This document shows, one piece after another, positions 15,796 through 25,200 of a stretch of 64,000 bases of DNA. The notes beneath the pieces are model-generated. The model saw nothing but the letters and a program-made list of their open reading frames with translations. It ran no database searches and was not told the origin of the DNA. Position 1 is the first letter of the stretch; each line of letters opens with the position of its first letter. The DNA comes from Achromobacter marplatensis (GTDB lineage Bacteria; Pseudomonadota; Gammaproteobacteria; Burkholderiales; Burkholderiaceae_B). Where the stretch lies: contig NZ_NJIG01000001.1 in the NCBI RefSeq assembly GCF_002209535.1, forward strand, positions 1 through 64,000, given 5' to 3'. The translations under genes and the position numbers were made by a program.

Positions 15796-16587
15796 ATGTC
15801 AGCGACTGTGTTTTACGAACGGGCTGTTGCACTGGACCGTGCGGCGCATCAGAACACCAAAATCCAGATCCAGCCGGATCATTACGCCTTCGCGCTGGAT
15901 ACGAATGCCCTGCCTATCGCCGCCAGCGAATTTGCGGATGCCGGCCGTCATTACCCCATCGTTTTCGTGGGCGATGAAGCCGGCAATTTCCATGTGGCCG
16001 TGCTGCTGGGCCTGGAAGACAAGTCCAACCTGTTCGTGACCGAACTGGGCACCTGGAAGGCCGATACGTATGTGCCGGCCTTCGCACGCCGCTATCCCTT
16101 CGTGCTGGGCACCACGTCCGAGGCCGACCGTCTGGCCGTATGCATCGATGAGTCCTACCCAGGCATCAACACCGCCGACGGCGTGGCCTTGTTCGAAGAC
16201 GGCAAGGAAACCGGCTACCTGACGCAGATGATGGAATTCTTGCGCGTGTTCCAGGGCGAAATGGAGCTGACCAAGAACATGGCCAAGCGCCTGAACGAGC
16301 TGGGCCTGCTCGCCGCCAAGACGATCACCATCTCGCAAACCGACGGCGACCGCTACCTGAGCGGCTTCTGGGTCGTGGATGAACAGAAGTTCGCCGGCAT
16401 CGACGACGCCCGCGTGGTCGAATTGCAGCGCACCGGCATGCTGCGCCTGATCGAACTGCATCGCGCGTCGCTGGGCAACATCCAACGTCTGGCCATGCAG
16501 CTGGATGAGCAGCGCCGGGTGAAGGCGCAGCAGCAAAAGGACGTGGCGTCCAGCACCGACGCCGCGCCTGTCGAGTCCGCGGCCTGA
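15796..16587 (+). CDS. SapC-family protein, first gene of the giant-protein island
   Basis: This 263-residue protein matches the SapC family (named after Campylobacter S-layer-locus proteins and not the peptide permease of the same name). Characteristic parts are HYAFALDTNALPIAASEFAD, HYPIVFVGDEAGNFHVAVLL, GLEDKSNLFVTELGTWKADT and YVPAFARRYPFVLG in the first half. The second half is helical with LFEDGKETGYLTQMMEFLRV. There is no signal peptide, so it is probably cytoplasmic. AAGGAG lies 9 bases before the ATG, the best ribosome site in the island. The biochemical role of SapC proteins is not established. Location as first gene suggests an accessory or regulatory part in export of the surface protein (inference). 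Confidence 0.85.
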   Translation: MSATVFYERAVALDRAAHQNTKIQIQPDHYAFALDTNALPIAASEFADAGRHYPIVFVGDEAGNFHVAVLLGLEDKSNLFVTELGTWKADTYVPAFARRYPFVLGTTSEADRLAVCIDESYPGINTADGVALFEDGKETGYLTQMMEFLRVFQGEMELTKNMAKRLNELGLLAAKTITISQTDGDRYLSGFWVVDEQKFAGIDDARVVELQRTGMLRLIELHRASLGNIQRLAMQLDEQRRVKAQQQKDVASSTDAAPVESAA

Positions 16588-16602
16588 TCCGCCGTCAGGG
16601 CG

Positions 16603-17472
16603 ATGCTGACCGCCTCCTTGACTCCCGCGATCGGTATGGCCTCGAGCCAGACTGACGCCGAGCCCGAGATCCATATCCCCCTGCACACGCTGCACGGGGA
16701 ACCCCGGATCTGGGCGGACCGCCTGCTGTCCGTATTCAAGGGCAGGCAGATCGACGGGGTCGAGTGGTCGATGAAGTTTTCGGCCACCGGCCTGGTCGGC
16801 AACCGTTTCATGCTGGGCATCCAGCGTGAACACTGGCATCAGCTGGACCTGGCTACGCTCTCGCAGGCGCTGGCCATCCCGCAGTCGCTGTGGATGCGCG
16901 TGGTGCAAGACATGGAGCACGCACGCGCCATGTTCTTCGCCTACGAGCCCGACGGCGCGGCCGGCACCTACCGCGTGTATCTGGAATTCATGCCGACGCC
17001 CGACGCGTTGCGCCAGCACGGCGTTCTGCCGCTGGGCTGCGGGTACAAATGGCATCCGGCCACGCAGCGCGAAGCCGCCGTGACCGCCTACCGGATGCGG
17101 TATCTGGAAGACCGTGCGGCGTTCGACGCCCATCTGGCGCCGTACCTGGCCAAGCTTGCCAATCCGGTGCTGCGGCAGGTGGCGCAGGGCATCGTGGCAC
17201 AGGCCTCTGCCCAGGCCGATCCGGCGGGTTTCATGTTTCTGGAAGTGGACGAGGCCGACACCCGGCGCGATTCGTTCACGCTCACCTTCCGTGGGGCGGA
17301 TCTGCCCCTGCGGGCCTTCATCCCCGATCTCTTGCGACTGGCCGCCAGCCTGGCTTTGGCTGAAAGCGAGGTCCTGGGTTTTCTTTTGCCCGACGAACCG
17401 CGCAGCCTCTATAGCCTGGCTGCCGGCGCCGCGCGGGACGGACACGAGTTTCTGACTGTCTACTATGACTGA
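16603..17472 (+). CDS. Unrecognised cytoplasmic protein of the giant-protein island
   Basis: The product is a 289-residue protein, 15 bases downstream of the SapC-family gene and overlapping the TolC-like gene by 8 bases, so it belongs to the same transcript. There is no signal peptide or membrane helix. The first part reads EIHIPLHTLHGEPRIWADRL and WSMKFSATGLVGNRFMLGIQ; later comes YRVYLEFMPTPDALRQHGVL, a helical region, then GFMFLEVDEADTRRDSFTLT. It is rich in beta strands at both ends with a helical middle. I do not recognise a family. The start could also be the ATG at 16636; neither site has a strong ribosome signal. Its fixed place between SapC and the outer-membrane channel suggests a role in assembly or handling of the substrate before export, which is inference. 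Confidence 0.75.
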   Translation: MLTASLTPAIGMASSQTDAEPEIHIPLHTLHGEPRIWADRLLSVFKGRQIDGVEWSMKFSATGLVGNRFMLGIQREHWHQLDLATLSQALAIPQSLWMRVVQDMEHARAMFFAYEPDGAAGTYRVYLEFMPTPDALRQHGVLPLGCGYKWHPATQREAAVTAYRMRYLEDRAAFDAHLAPYLAKLANPVLRQVAQGIVAQASAQADPAGFMFLEVDEADTRRDSFTLTFRGADLPLRAFIPDLLRLAASLALAESEVLGFLLPDEPRSLYSLAAGAARDGHEFLTVYYD

Positions 17473-19111
17473 CAACGACAAGCTTCTCTTCCGCCCGGCG
17501 CATGCGCGCAAGGGCCTGTTGGCGGTAGCTGTGCTGGCCGCGCTGAGCGTGGCGGGTTGCGCGTCGCAAGACCGGGCCGCTTCGGCGCCCGCCGCTGCGG
17601 CGCCTGCCCCTACCGGCGCCGCGTCCTCGGGCGTGCAGACGGAAAGCGGGTCGCTCAAGATCGGGCAGCATACGCCGCAGGAAGATTCCGGCTTCGGCAA
17701 GGCCACCCCCAGCGCGCAGATGGACGAAGTGCCGCCCACGCCCGCGCCGCGTTTCGACGAGAACACCGTGCTGCCCGCGCCTGCGTCCTACCTGGCGGAG
17801 AACATGCCGGCGTATAACGGCGCGCAGTTGCCCGACCAGTCCGACCCGATGACGCTGGACCAGGTCTACATGATGGCGCTGCAGAACGATCCGCAACTGC
17901 AAGGCGCTTATCAGGAACTGCAAGCGGTGGGCTATGGCGTGATGTCCGCGCGCGCGGGCCTGTTGCCCAGCGTCAGCGGCGAGGTCAACCGCAGCCGCGT
18001 TCGCCAGAACGTGGTCGACAGCGAAAACGCCGTCTATCAGACAGGCCGCGCGAGCTGGGCCGAAAACGGCTGGGCGCTGACCCTGAACCAGCCCATCTTC
18101 GAACTGGGCGCCTATCACAAGTGGCGTCAGTCGCAGGATGCCGAGCGCAAGGAAGTGGCCAGCTACGCCTACGCGCAGCAGGACCTGATGCTGCGCACCG
18201 CCACCGCTTATCTGAGCGTGCTGGCCGCCCAGGATCAGATCGAACTGACCGAGGCCGAGCGCCGCACGACCCAGAAGCAGAAGGAATTGGTCCAGGCGCG
18301 CTATCACAGCGGCCAGGAAACCCGCGTGGGCCTGAGCGAAGTGCAGGCCCGCCTGGACATCCAGGACGCCAACACCTTGCTGGCCAGGAACGATTACCTG
18401 GACAAGCAGCAAGCCGTCCAGGAAATCGTCGGCTACGGCAATCTGAAGCTGCGCCCCGTGCGCAAAGACCTGCCGATGACGCTGCCCGTGCCCAACGACC
18501 CCCAAGCCTGGTTGCGCACGGCGCTGGACCAGAACTGGTCGATCCGCGCGGCCTCGGCCGGCGTGGCGGTGGCCGAAAAGGAAGTGTCGGTGCAAAAGGC
18601 CGGCTACTACCCCAGCGTGAATCTGCGCGCCTCCACCGGCCGCAACGAAACCGGCGGCAGCCTGTTCGGCGGCGGCAGCACGGTGGCCGACACGCGCTTT
18701 ACCGTGAACCTGTCCGTGCCGATCTTCCAGAGCGGCTACACGTACGGCATGAGCCATGCGGCGGCCAGCCGCCTGAGCGCGGCCTCGTCCGACCTGAGCC
18801 TGACGCGCCGCAAGGTGCAGCGCCAGCTGTTCTCGTCGTTCCAGAACATCGTGATCGGCATCGACCGGATCAAGGCGCTGAACAGCTCGGTGGAATCCTT
18901 TGAATTGGCGTTGAAGCTGAAGGAAGAAGGGTTTCAGGCTGGGCTGAACGACATCGTCAGCGTGCTGGATGCCACGCGCAATCTGTACAACGCGAAGCGT
19001 CAGCAGGCTGAAGCCGGATACAACTTTGTGCTGGACGGGCTGAAGCTGAAGCAGGCCGCCGGCACGCTGAGCGCGGCGGATATCGCGGCGATCAGCCAGC
19101 AGATGCTGTAG
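17465..19111 (+). CDS. TolC-like outer-membrane channel with a lipoprotein signal
   Basis: The protein is 548 residues, with two OEP/TolC repeats: the first from about residue 130 (MTLDQVYMMALQNDPQLQGA, GVMSARAGLLPSVSGEVNRS), the second from about 340 (NWSIRAASAGVAVAEKEVSV, AGYYPSVNLRASTG). The long helices carry LVQARYHSGQETRVGLSEVQ and EGFQAGLNDIVSVLDATRNL, typical of type I secretion channels. The N-terminus (LLAVAVLAALSVAGC) ends in a lipobox with Cys32, followed by about 90 residues of Ala/Pro-rich linker, longer than in classical TolC. It would form the outer-membrane exit and is presumably lipid-anchored. It overlaps the preceding gene by 8 bases and is followed by 170 non-coding bases with a hairpin before the giant gene. 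Confidence 0.92.
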   Translation: MTDNDKLLFRPAHARKGLLAVAVLAALSVAGCASQDRAASAPAAAAPAPTGAASSGVQTESGSLKIGQHTPQEDSGFGKATPSAQMDEVPPTPAPRFDENTVLPAPASYLAENMPAYNGAQLPDQSDPMTLDQVYMMALQNDPQLQGAYQELQAVGYGVMSARAGLLPSVSGEVNRSRVRQNVVDSENAVYQTGRASWAENGWALTLNQPIFELGAYHKWRQSQDAERKEVASYAYAQQDLMLRTATAYLSVLAAQDQIELTEAERRTTQKQKELVQARYHSGQETRVGLSEVQARLDIQDANTLLARNDYLDKQQAVQEIVGYGNLKLRPVRKDLPMTLPVPNDPQAWLRTALDQNWSIRAASAGVAVAEKEVSVQKAGYYPSVNLRASTGRNETGGSLFGGGSTVADTRFTVNLSVPIFQSGYTYGMSHAAASRLSAASSDLSLTRRKVQRQLFSSFQNIVIGIDRIKALNSSVESFELALKLKEEGFQAGLNDIVSVLDATRNLYNAKRQQAEAGYNFVLDGLKLKQAAGTLSAADIAAISQQML

Positions 19112-19196
19112 CGCTGTAGCGGTAGAGCGGCAAGGGGCGCGCGGCAGTTCGCTCGCCCTGGCAAGGAACGCAAGAGCAAGGCCACGCAAAAGCAGG

Positions 19197-19222
19197 GCCA
19201 TCCGGGGGGGCTACCGGATGGC
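19197..19222 (+). terminator. Hairpin between the channel gene and the giant gene
   Basis: GCCATCCGG (19197-19205) pairs perfectly with CCGGATGGC (19214-19222) around an 8-base loop. The 170-base gap containing it is the only sizeable break inside the island. The downstream sequence has CGTTTAATT, not a clean T tract, so it may attenuate or protect mRNA ends instead of fully terminating. Confidence 0.4.
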
Positions 19223-19281
19223 TGCGAATCGTTTAATTCAGGGCGTTTCAGGCGCCCGCCAAACAAGTGTCGAGCGACGAT

Positions 19282-22200
19282 ATGAGCATGAAGAAACTGG
19301 CGCGCAAACTCTGGACCGGCCGTTCCTCCCGCGAGGTGCAGCAATCCTTGTTCCGCAGGCGGCCCCTCTTCGAGGCGCTGGAGCGCCGTTATCTCATGTC
19401 GGCCGAGCTGCTGGTTCCGCCGCCGCCGCCCGCCAGCGACCAGGCCCCCATCGTGACGCCGGCCAATCCCGGTGCTGCGGCTGCCGGCGCCCAGGGCAAG
19501 AAGCCCACCGCGCCGGGCACCCACCCGTATCTGGTGGAACGCGCCGCCTTCAAGGCCGCTACCCAGCACAGCGAAATGCTGACGCTGGACCAATACGCCA
19601 AGGCCAACGCCACGCGCCAGGGCCACGCCAAGGCGTGGTTGCCCGGGCAGGAAGCCAGCCAGGCCAAACCGTCCGCAGCGGCCGCGAACATTCCCGGCTA
19701 CACCACGCAGTCCGAGCAGACGCCGGTGCGCCAGATCATCTTCGTGGACCCGGCCGTCGACAACGCCGAGCAGATCGTGCAAGGCCTGTACGGCCTGATC
19801 AGCGGCAAGACCGAAGGCCTGGATGGCCTGGTCAAGCCCACGGGCGAGGGGCCGCAAGTGCAGGTGCTGCGTAGCCATGACACCGAGATCATCGTGCTGG
19901 ACGGACGCTATGACGGCGTGGACCAGATCACGCAGATCCTGGCCCAGCACAAAGACCTGGCGGCGGTGCAGATCATGAGCCACGGCAGCGTGGGCTCGCT
20001 GACACTGGGCACGGCCACGCTGGGCGAGGGCCAGCTGGACACGTACAAGGAGCAGTTGCGTGCCTGGGGCGATGCCTTGTCGGAAGACGGCGACATCCTG
20101 CTGTACGGTTGCAATGTGGCGGCCGGTCGCGCGGGCGTGGCCTTCGTCGACAGCCTGTCGGCCATCACGCGCGCCGATGTCGCGGCGGCGACCCACACGG
20201 TGGGCAGCGCCGCGCTGGGCGGCGACTGGGTGCTGGACTACCGCAATGGCGTGATCGACACCAACACGGTGACGGTCGCCAGCTGGAACGGGGTGATGGC
20301 CAGCGCCACGGGCCTGCAGAGCGGCGGTTCCACGCTGCAGGGGGTGGCGGTCAATGACCACCTGATCGGCTATGGCAGCGACAACACGTTCGTGTTCGAC
20401 AACAATTCGACCTCGGCCGTCACGACGATCGAAGTGCGCCAGGGCATGAAGCTTGAGAACGGCGTCTGGGTGCGCAACGAAGACGACGACAACAGCAACA
20501 ACACGCTGGATTTCTCGGGCATCAAGGGCAACGTCACCGCCATCATCAGCAACAACGACGCCTACCAGATCACCTATTCGACGGTGGATGCGGGCAACAA
20601 CTGGACCCAGCACGTCGTCAACGTGGTGTTCAAGTCCGCCGATGGCACGCAAAGCCTGAAGATCGGGGACAAGACCTTCAACCTGATCGGCACCGCGCTG
20701 GATGGCAAGACCATCCTGGATTACAGCGGCTATGCCACCGGCGTCACGGTCGACCTTTCCGGCCCCACGGAAGACGCCAATGGCGAAGACGTTCCGCCGC
20801 CGCCGCCGACCGGATTCGGCTATGTGCGAGCGATCAGCGGCGTCAAGGGTTCCACGCAGGGCGGCAACAAGATCACCGTGGTGGGCGACACCACCGTCAC
20901 GATCAACAACGCGCAAGACATCATTACGGGTAGCGGCGGCGGCAACACCTACATCGTCGCAGGCGGCACCATCGGTTTTACCCTGACCCAGCAGGCTGGC
21001 CAAAGCGGCAACACCCTGGACCTTTCCCAATTTGGCGCCGACATCACGGCCCGTGTGCAGACGGGGGGCGGCGTCAGCGTATTCCTGGGCGCCGGGTTGG
21101 CGGCCGACGGCAGCATCAATAGCCTGGCGACCGCGCTGGTCAGCAATCTTGACGTCCAGATGTTCTTCGGCGTGGCCGGCAAAACTACGCTGGATTACTC
21201 GGCCTATGAAGACAACGTCACGGTTAACCTGAACTTCCAGGACGGCAACACCGGGCTTTACGACGCCAGCGGCCTGGCCGGCGTGCTGAACATCAGCAAC
21301 GTCATTGGCGCGGGCGGCGATTATGGCAACGACATCGTCGGCAGCCTGGGCGACAACATCATCACCGTGGCCAACAGCCGCGGGCAGAACCGCATCAGCG
21401 GCGGCGGTGGCAACGATCTGGTGATCGGCAACCTGGCCACGGGCGGCGCAACGGAATACATCGCGGGCGTGGACAGCAATGCCACGCTCAGCGGCGACAA
21501 GACCTCGGCCACGTTGACGAACACGCCTGTTGGCGCGGGCACCGCTACGACGGTGACCCTGCGCGGCGTGAACGCCGTGACCTTGCAGGACTATCGCACC
21601 ATCGATGCCGCTGCGGCGGCAGGCACGACCAATCACGCGGGTACCGTCGTTACGCTGGACGGCACGAACTATCGCGGTGACCTGACGCTGATCGGCAGCG
21701 CAGGCGCCAACGTCCTCAAGGGCGGGCTGGGCAACAACACATTTACCGGTTACCAAGGGGCGAACGACCTGTGGGCGCAGGCCGGGTCGCTGAGCAATAC
21801 GGTCAGCGAAAATGGGGAATGGAATTTCACGCTGACCAACGCCCAGTTGACCGGGGTGTATGCCACCGACGGCACACCGCTTGCGACGGGCGTGGCGAAT
21901 CCGACCCTGGTGAACACCCTGCATGGGACCTTCAGCGATGCGCGCCTGAACGGCGGCCTGGGTTCCACGTTGATCGACGCATCCGCCTTTTCCGGCAACA
22001 CGGTGCTGGTCAGCGGCCTGATGATGGGCGGCGTCATCAAGTCGGGCTCCGGCGCTAACACCAAGCACCAGATCATGCTGCTGGGCGGGCGCTATGCCAT
22101 CACCGGCGGCACGGGCGCCCACGCCACCACCGAACTGGTGGTGGCCGCCGACGGCCTGACGGGCATCGACGGCGCGGGCTATGAAGCGCAGATTGCCGCG

Positions 22201-25200
22201 ACCGGCGGCGTGGGCTATGTGTCGTTCGAGCAGAACGGCGGCACTAACTGGATCAAGCGCGCGGCGGGCGAAACGCAGGCCACCGCGTCTACCTACGCCA
22301 ACATCACCAGCGCGCGCGTCATCAGCGGCGAATACGGCAACTGGATCGACACGTCGCGCTTTGCGGGCGCGGCCGAGCTGGATGGCTCGGCGGGCCTGGC
22401 CAACACCTTCATCATCAGCAACGCCTACGCCACGCAGGTGATCGGGTCGGCCGGCATCAACACCATCGAGCTGTCCACGGGCGGCAAGAACGTGGCGCTG
22501 AACAATACCCAGCTCACGATCGGCATGGGCGGCGCCGCCATCAACAGCGCCTTCACGAACGTGAATGACTTCCGCTTCGTGGTGCAGGGCGGCAGCGCCA
22601 ACACGGTGGACACCTCCGCGTTCACGGGCGTGACGACGCAGACTTATCTGTCGGACCTGACCTCGGGCTACACGCCGGCCGAAGGCCCGGCGCTGGCCTT
22701 CCTGTTTCCCAACCATGCCAACGCCCGGGTCGATGTCGGCCTGGAAGGCGTGCGCACGGTGCAAGACCTGCTGGACGCCATCGGCGCCGGCATCATGGTG
22801 AACGCGGCCGGTGAGCCGTTGCGCGTGGCCGTCAGCGGCCCGAACGCAGGCAAGCTGATTCCGGCCTCCGACACCACCACCGAGTGGGACTACCTGTACG
22901 CGCTCACGGCCAGCCTGGACGCGCAGGGCCGCTTGCAGATCGCCTACAGCCAGGACGCCATCGCGGCGGGCTTCTCGGGCGTGTTCACGTTGGCGCCCGG
23001 CATGCAGGCGGCGCTGAACGCGGACGGCACGGTGTCGAACTCCACCGTCAGCCTGTCGGACGCGGCCTACAAGCTGGGCCTGATCGTGGCGGGCCAGGTG
23101 CAAACCAGCTCGACCGGCGCGGGCGTGCTGACGGGCGCGGCGCTGGCCATCGGCCATCAGACGCAGTTTGTGCTGGCGGGCACGAATTCCACCATCCGTT
23201 CGGGCGGTGGCGACAACACCTTTGTCGTCAATTACGGCCAGTCGGCGAACAATACCGGAGCCGGCAACAACATCGTCACGCTGGCGACGGCCACTGGCAA
23301 TCACCTGGTGGTCAATACCAGCGTCGGCGCCGTGTTGACGGGTCCCAACGTGCATTACGTCAATGCCGGGACGAGCACGAATGTCGTCAACTACGGCGGC
23401 AACGCGTTCACCGACGCCACCGTCATCGCCACCAACACCACCGGCGCGACCACGCTGGACGCCTCTGCCTGGAGCGCACCGGTCACGCTGGCCACCAGCG
23501 GCGGCTATGACACGCTGAAGGGCAACACGAACAACGTGTCCTTCGTGGTGACGCAGCCAGCCGACACCGCGAACGGCACCGTCACGGTGTCGCTGGCGTC
23601 GAACGCGGGGTCGGGCAACAGCCTGCAAGTGATGGCGCTGGGCGCGGGCACGGCCTTGTCGACCCTGATCTCGGCGACCGGCACCATCCTCGGCGTGACG
23701 CTGGGCGCCAACACCGACAAGCTCGACTACGTGCTGGACATCGGCAATGGCACGGTGGACACGGCGCTTGCCGTGACCGGCCGCAACGTCATCATCCGCG
23801 GCCAATCGTTCTCGGTAAACACGGACATCACGCTGGACGCTGCCCATACCTTGCGGTTGGAAGGCGAGAAGATCACGGTCGGCGCCACGACGGGCGCGAA
23901 TATCGTGCTGGCGGCGGGCGCCGTCGAACTGGCGGCGCAACGCTACCGCCCGTGGCGCAGCGGCTTTGCCCAGATCTACACGCTGGAAACCAGCATCACG
24001 ATCAACAACGCCACTTTGTGGGCGCAGAATGCGTCGGGCGCGGGCGTCAGCCTGACGACCAAGATCGACAGCAAGGACTACGATCTGGACCCGCTGATCA
24101 AGAACGCCGCGAACCAGAGCGGTGTGCTGGGCACGCTGGCGGGCGGGGTGAATTCCGCGTTTGATGCGCTGATGAAGTTCCTGGACGGCGCCAGCGCCAT
24201 GGCGTCGTGGGCGGGCATCACCTACAAGTCGTCCATCAATGTGGGCGCGCAGGCGCGGCTGGTGTCCAACAGCGACGTCACCATCACGTCGACCTCGTCG
24301 GCCACGGTGGCGCTGAGCCCCTTGGTGTCCAAGGTGGCCAGCATCGGCGTGGGCGTGTTGCAGAATTACTCGCACATCGACGTGCAAGGCAGGGTGATCG
24401 CCTCCAAGGCCATCACCATCAAGTCCGAGGTCACGAACGATATCTCCGTGACCCTGCTGCCGGGCCAGCTGGGCGCAGTGCCCGCCGTGATCGGCGTGGG
24501 CGTGGCGGTGGTGCTGAGCGAATCCACGGTGCACATCGGCACCGGCGCGCGTCTGGAAACGGGCCTGCAACACACGGCCGACCCGACAACGGGCACGGTC
24601 AGCAATGTGGGCGGCGACGTCACCATCCAGGCCATCACCAATCACAAGAGCACGATTTCGATCACCGCCAAGGGCGCGATGGCCGAAAGCGACGACACCA
24701 AACCGGTGACGGGCGCGGATGGCAAGATCGATCCGTCCAAGGAAGCCGGCAAGTACAAGGCCAGCGTGGCCAAGGTCGGCGTGGCGGTGGGCTTTGCCTA
24801 CAACCAGCTCAAAACCGAAGCCTTCATGGACGGCATGGTGGTGACGCGCAACGCGGGCAAGGTCACGGTCGAGGCCAAGGCGCTGGACAAGGGCAGCGCG
24901 ATTTCGGTCAAGACGATTCTGGGCGGGCGCGCCGCGACCGGCAGCGATTATCTGTCGTCGGCGCAAACGGAGGCCAAGAGCGCGGCCATTTCCAAGACGG
25001 TGACGCCGGTGGTGGGCGGCGCCTTGAGCGGCCTGGGCACCGGCGCGCAGTACGTGAAGAGCTTCTTCAGCGGGCTGGTGTCGGATAGCCGGGGTGGCAA
25101 GTTCGGCGACAAGGTCAAGGAAATCAAGCAGGAGAAGGATTTCGAGGACCGCGCCAAGTACGACGAGGACATCCAGAAGGAAATCGACAACCCGTCCACC

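Noticed and set aside
15796-16587. Annotation of the first island gene as peptide-transport permease SapC
   Set aside because: There are no membrane helices or EAA loop; the sequence fits the unrelated S-layer-locus SapC family.
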